Positions 6,976 through 8,386 of a stretch of 8,386 bases of DNA are shown one piece after another. Each line of letters begins with the position of its first letter. The stretch's first letter is position 1. The position numbers were made by a program, and so were the translations under genes. The stretch is from JADKIH01 sp031411835 (GTDB taxonomy: Bacteria > Bacteroidota > Bacteroidia > AKYH767-A > 2013-40CM-41-45), in contig JANOBV010000232.1 in NCBI GenBank assembly GCA_031411835.1, positions 1 to 8,386 on the forward strand, in the 5' to 3' direction. The notes under the pieces are model-generated. The model was given only the letters and a program-made list of their open reading frames with translations, searched no databases and was not told where the DNA came from.

Positions 6976-8386
6976 TTAGTAAATGACTACTTTTTTATTC
7001 CAAATTGTTTCGCTTTTATTTTCTTTTACATTAATAAAGTATACTCCTTTAATCAAGTCCGCAACATTTAAATTAATAGAATTCGAATTGAGGTCGGATT
7101 TTGATAGAACAAGTTTTCCGAAAATATCAAACAATTGAATTTCATCGACTTTATTTTTAGACGAAATTGTTAAGAATTGATTTGCGGGATTTGGATAAAT
7201 TGTGATCTCATTATTTTCGAATTCAGATGTTCCGACCGAAGTAGCAATTTCAACGCTCACTGTATTTGTTACGATAGGAGCATTGTAATCAAAATAGATG
7301 TAAGCAGTATTTGTTATTTCAGTTCCCGCACCCGTATTTGTTTTTCGTTTGATTTTGTATTTCACAAAACCATGGCTGGCTGCTTCATTGCTATTGCTAT
7401 CAGGCAATTCGATTGCATTGAAATTGAAGCGAAGAATATTTCCTGGAAATATGGATGTTACAACTTCGTGACTAGATCCAATCAATTCAAATGTGGAAGC
7501 ATTGAGATCGTTGTCAAGTGTGTCAATCAAATAAACATCATAAGCCGGAGCAGTTCCGGTATTTTGAAATAAGATTGTGAACATAAATTCGTGATCTGAT
7601 GTATCTGCCACTTCCGGACTGACCCATTTTTCATTCGGATCAAATGATGCGCGAACCGGAAAAAATTCTTGAATGATATTATTCGTTGGATCGAAATCAT
7701 TTAGAGGTTGAATCACAACTTGAATGCAAACAGTATCTCCAATAGTTGCAGAAGTATTTGTAGTAAGCTGAATGTTGAAGTCGCGCGAAGGAACAATAGT
7801 GGAGAAATCGGGGATGCTCCAAATAAGAGTGTCACCGATAATTTGTGTAGGTGTAAGTGCACCTACGGCTGGACCAACATAACTTACATTCGAAGATAAA
7901 ATTACATAAACAATTCCGGTATCATTAAAACATGTCGTGCCATGATATGTACTTGCATCCCCTGCATTTATATCTACTCGAGTTGGTCGACCCGGACGAA
8001 ACGCTTCGTAAGGAGTTACTGACTTTACAAGTTTGTCATTGGTAATTCTACATTTCAAATGGAAGTCGAGCGAATCGGAAATTGAGTCAGTTGTGTTTAG
8101 TGTGATGTAAGTATATCCACCAACCGGACAATTATACTTGAATGGTTCAGATGCAGTGTCGACCATCACAAAATAACTTCCAAAAGGAGCCTTGAAGGAA
8201 TATTCGCCGTAACGTGTGCTATATGAGATCTGTCGTAAAACACCGCTTGATTTTAAAATTACGGGAATGTATTTTAAGAAATTTTCAGAGGAGTCGTGAT
8301 TACAATCGAGATTCAAGTCATGATTTACATGGCCTCTTACATTCCAGTTAACTGGGCAACCAGCAGTGATGTCACATAAAGGAATT
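6976..8386 (-). CDS. Type IX-secreted surface protein with DUF11/DUF7619-like repeats, N-terminus cut by the window edge
   Basis: The frame is open from the right edge to the TAA at 6978-6976, giving 469 residues. A TTG at 8316 has been offered as a start, but 23 more codons upstream stay open and belong to the same domain, so the real start lies outside. The visible part opens with a CNA-B/SdrD-B-like beta domain (about 8330-8080) containing DLNLDCNHD, a calcium-loop-like acidic motif. A middle stretch (about 8060-7660) resembles DUF11-type beta sandwiches. The FDPNEKWVSP motif (about 7621-7650) and the following FQNTGTAPAYDVYLIDTLD to YIYFDYNAPIVTNT segment match what I recall of the DUF7619 family. 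The last 75 residues are a Por/type A sorting domain: IYPNPANQFL (near 7170-7200), IQLFDIFGKLV, then LIKGVYFINVK and a basic NKKVVIY end. That domain directs export through the type IX system and is cleaved at the surface. No catalytic domain is visible; adhesion or a structural role is a guess. Confidence 0.88.
   Translation of the reverse strand, partial: IPLCDITAGCPVNWNVRGHVNHDLNLDCNHDSSENFLKYIPVILKSSGVLRQISYSTRYGEYSFKAPFGSYFVMVDTASEPFKYNCPVGGYTYITLNTTDSISDSLDFHLKCRITNDKLVKSVTPYEAFRPGRPTRVDINAGDASTYHGTTCFNDTGIVYVILSSNVSYVGPAVGALTPTQIIGDTLIWSIPDFSTIVPSRDFNIQLTTNTSATIGDTVCIQVVIQPLNDFDPTNNIIQEFFPVRASFDPNEKWVSPEVADTSDHEFMFTILFQNTGTAPAYDVYLIDTLDNDLNASTFELIGSSHEVVTSIFPGNILRFNFNAIELPDSNSNEAASHGFVKYKIKRKTNTGAGTEITNTAYIYFDYNAPIVTNTVSVEIATSVGTSEFENNEITIYPNPANQFLTISSKNKVDEIQLFDIFGKLVLSKSDLNSNSINLNVADLIKGVYFINVKENKSETIWNKKVVIY

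Noticed and set aside
7177..7899. Plus-strand frames opposite the secreted protein
   Set aside because: They are antisense to a clearly coding frame with a recognisable sorting domain and have low-complexity, cysteine- and isoleucine-rich translations typical of shadow frames.
8314..8316. TTG start for the secreted protein
   Set aside because: The frame stays open for 23 more codons to the window edge and those residues complete the same beta domain, so the gene begins outside the window.

Overview
The window looks like chromosome from a member of the Bacteroidota. It is AT-rich, it carries a protein ending in a type IX secretion (Por) C-terminal sorting domain, and its candidate promoters resemble the phylum's TTG / TAnnTTTG pattern. 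I see no transposase, integrase, phage gene, CRISPR array, tRNA or rRNA.

Layout, left to right. (1) Positions 1-459, minus strand: the N-terminal 153 residues of a two-component receiver protein that runs off the left edge, with a good candidate promoter just upstream. (2) Positions 460-815: a gene-poor spacer holding a GC-rich run of hairpins, including a likely minus-strand terminator (620-642). (3) Positions 816-4031, minus strand: a 1071-residue AddA/RecB-like UvrD-type helicase with a C-terminal PD-(D/E)XK nuclease. (4) Positions 4032-4172: a divergent promoter region. (5) Positions 4173-5267 and 5367-6842, plus strand: a VWA-domain protein followed by a MoxR/magnesium-chelatase-like AAA+ ATPase, probably one transcription unit. 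(6) Positions 6855-6973: a large near-perfect inverted repeat built from ATCTGCG units, lying between converging genes. (7) Positions 6976-8386, minus strand: the C-terminal 469 residues of a large secreted protein that enters from the right edge.

The helicase-nuclease is expected to process DNA double-strand ends; its usual partner AddB is not in the window. The ATPase/VWA pair is a recognisable two-gene module in which the ATPase is thought to remodel or activate a target recognised through the VWA metal site; its target is unknown and no neighbour reveals it. The secreted protein is probably exported by the type IX system and anchored to or released from the surface.

Most of the window is ordinary core-type sequence. 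The parts most worth a second look are non-coding: the hairpin cluster at 541-696 and the ATCTGCG inverted repeat at 6855-6973. I do not see a convincing new multi-gene system.
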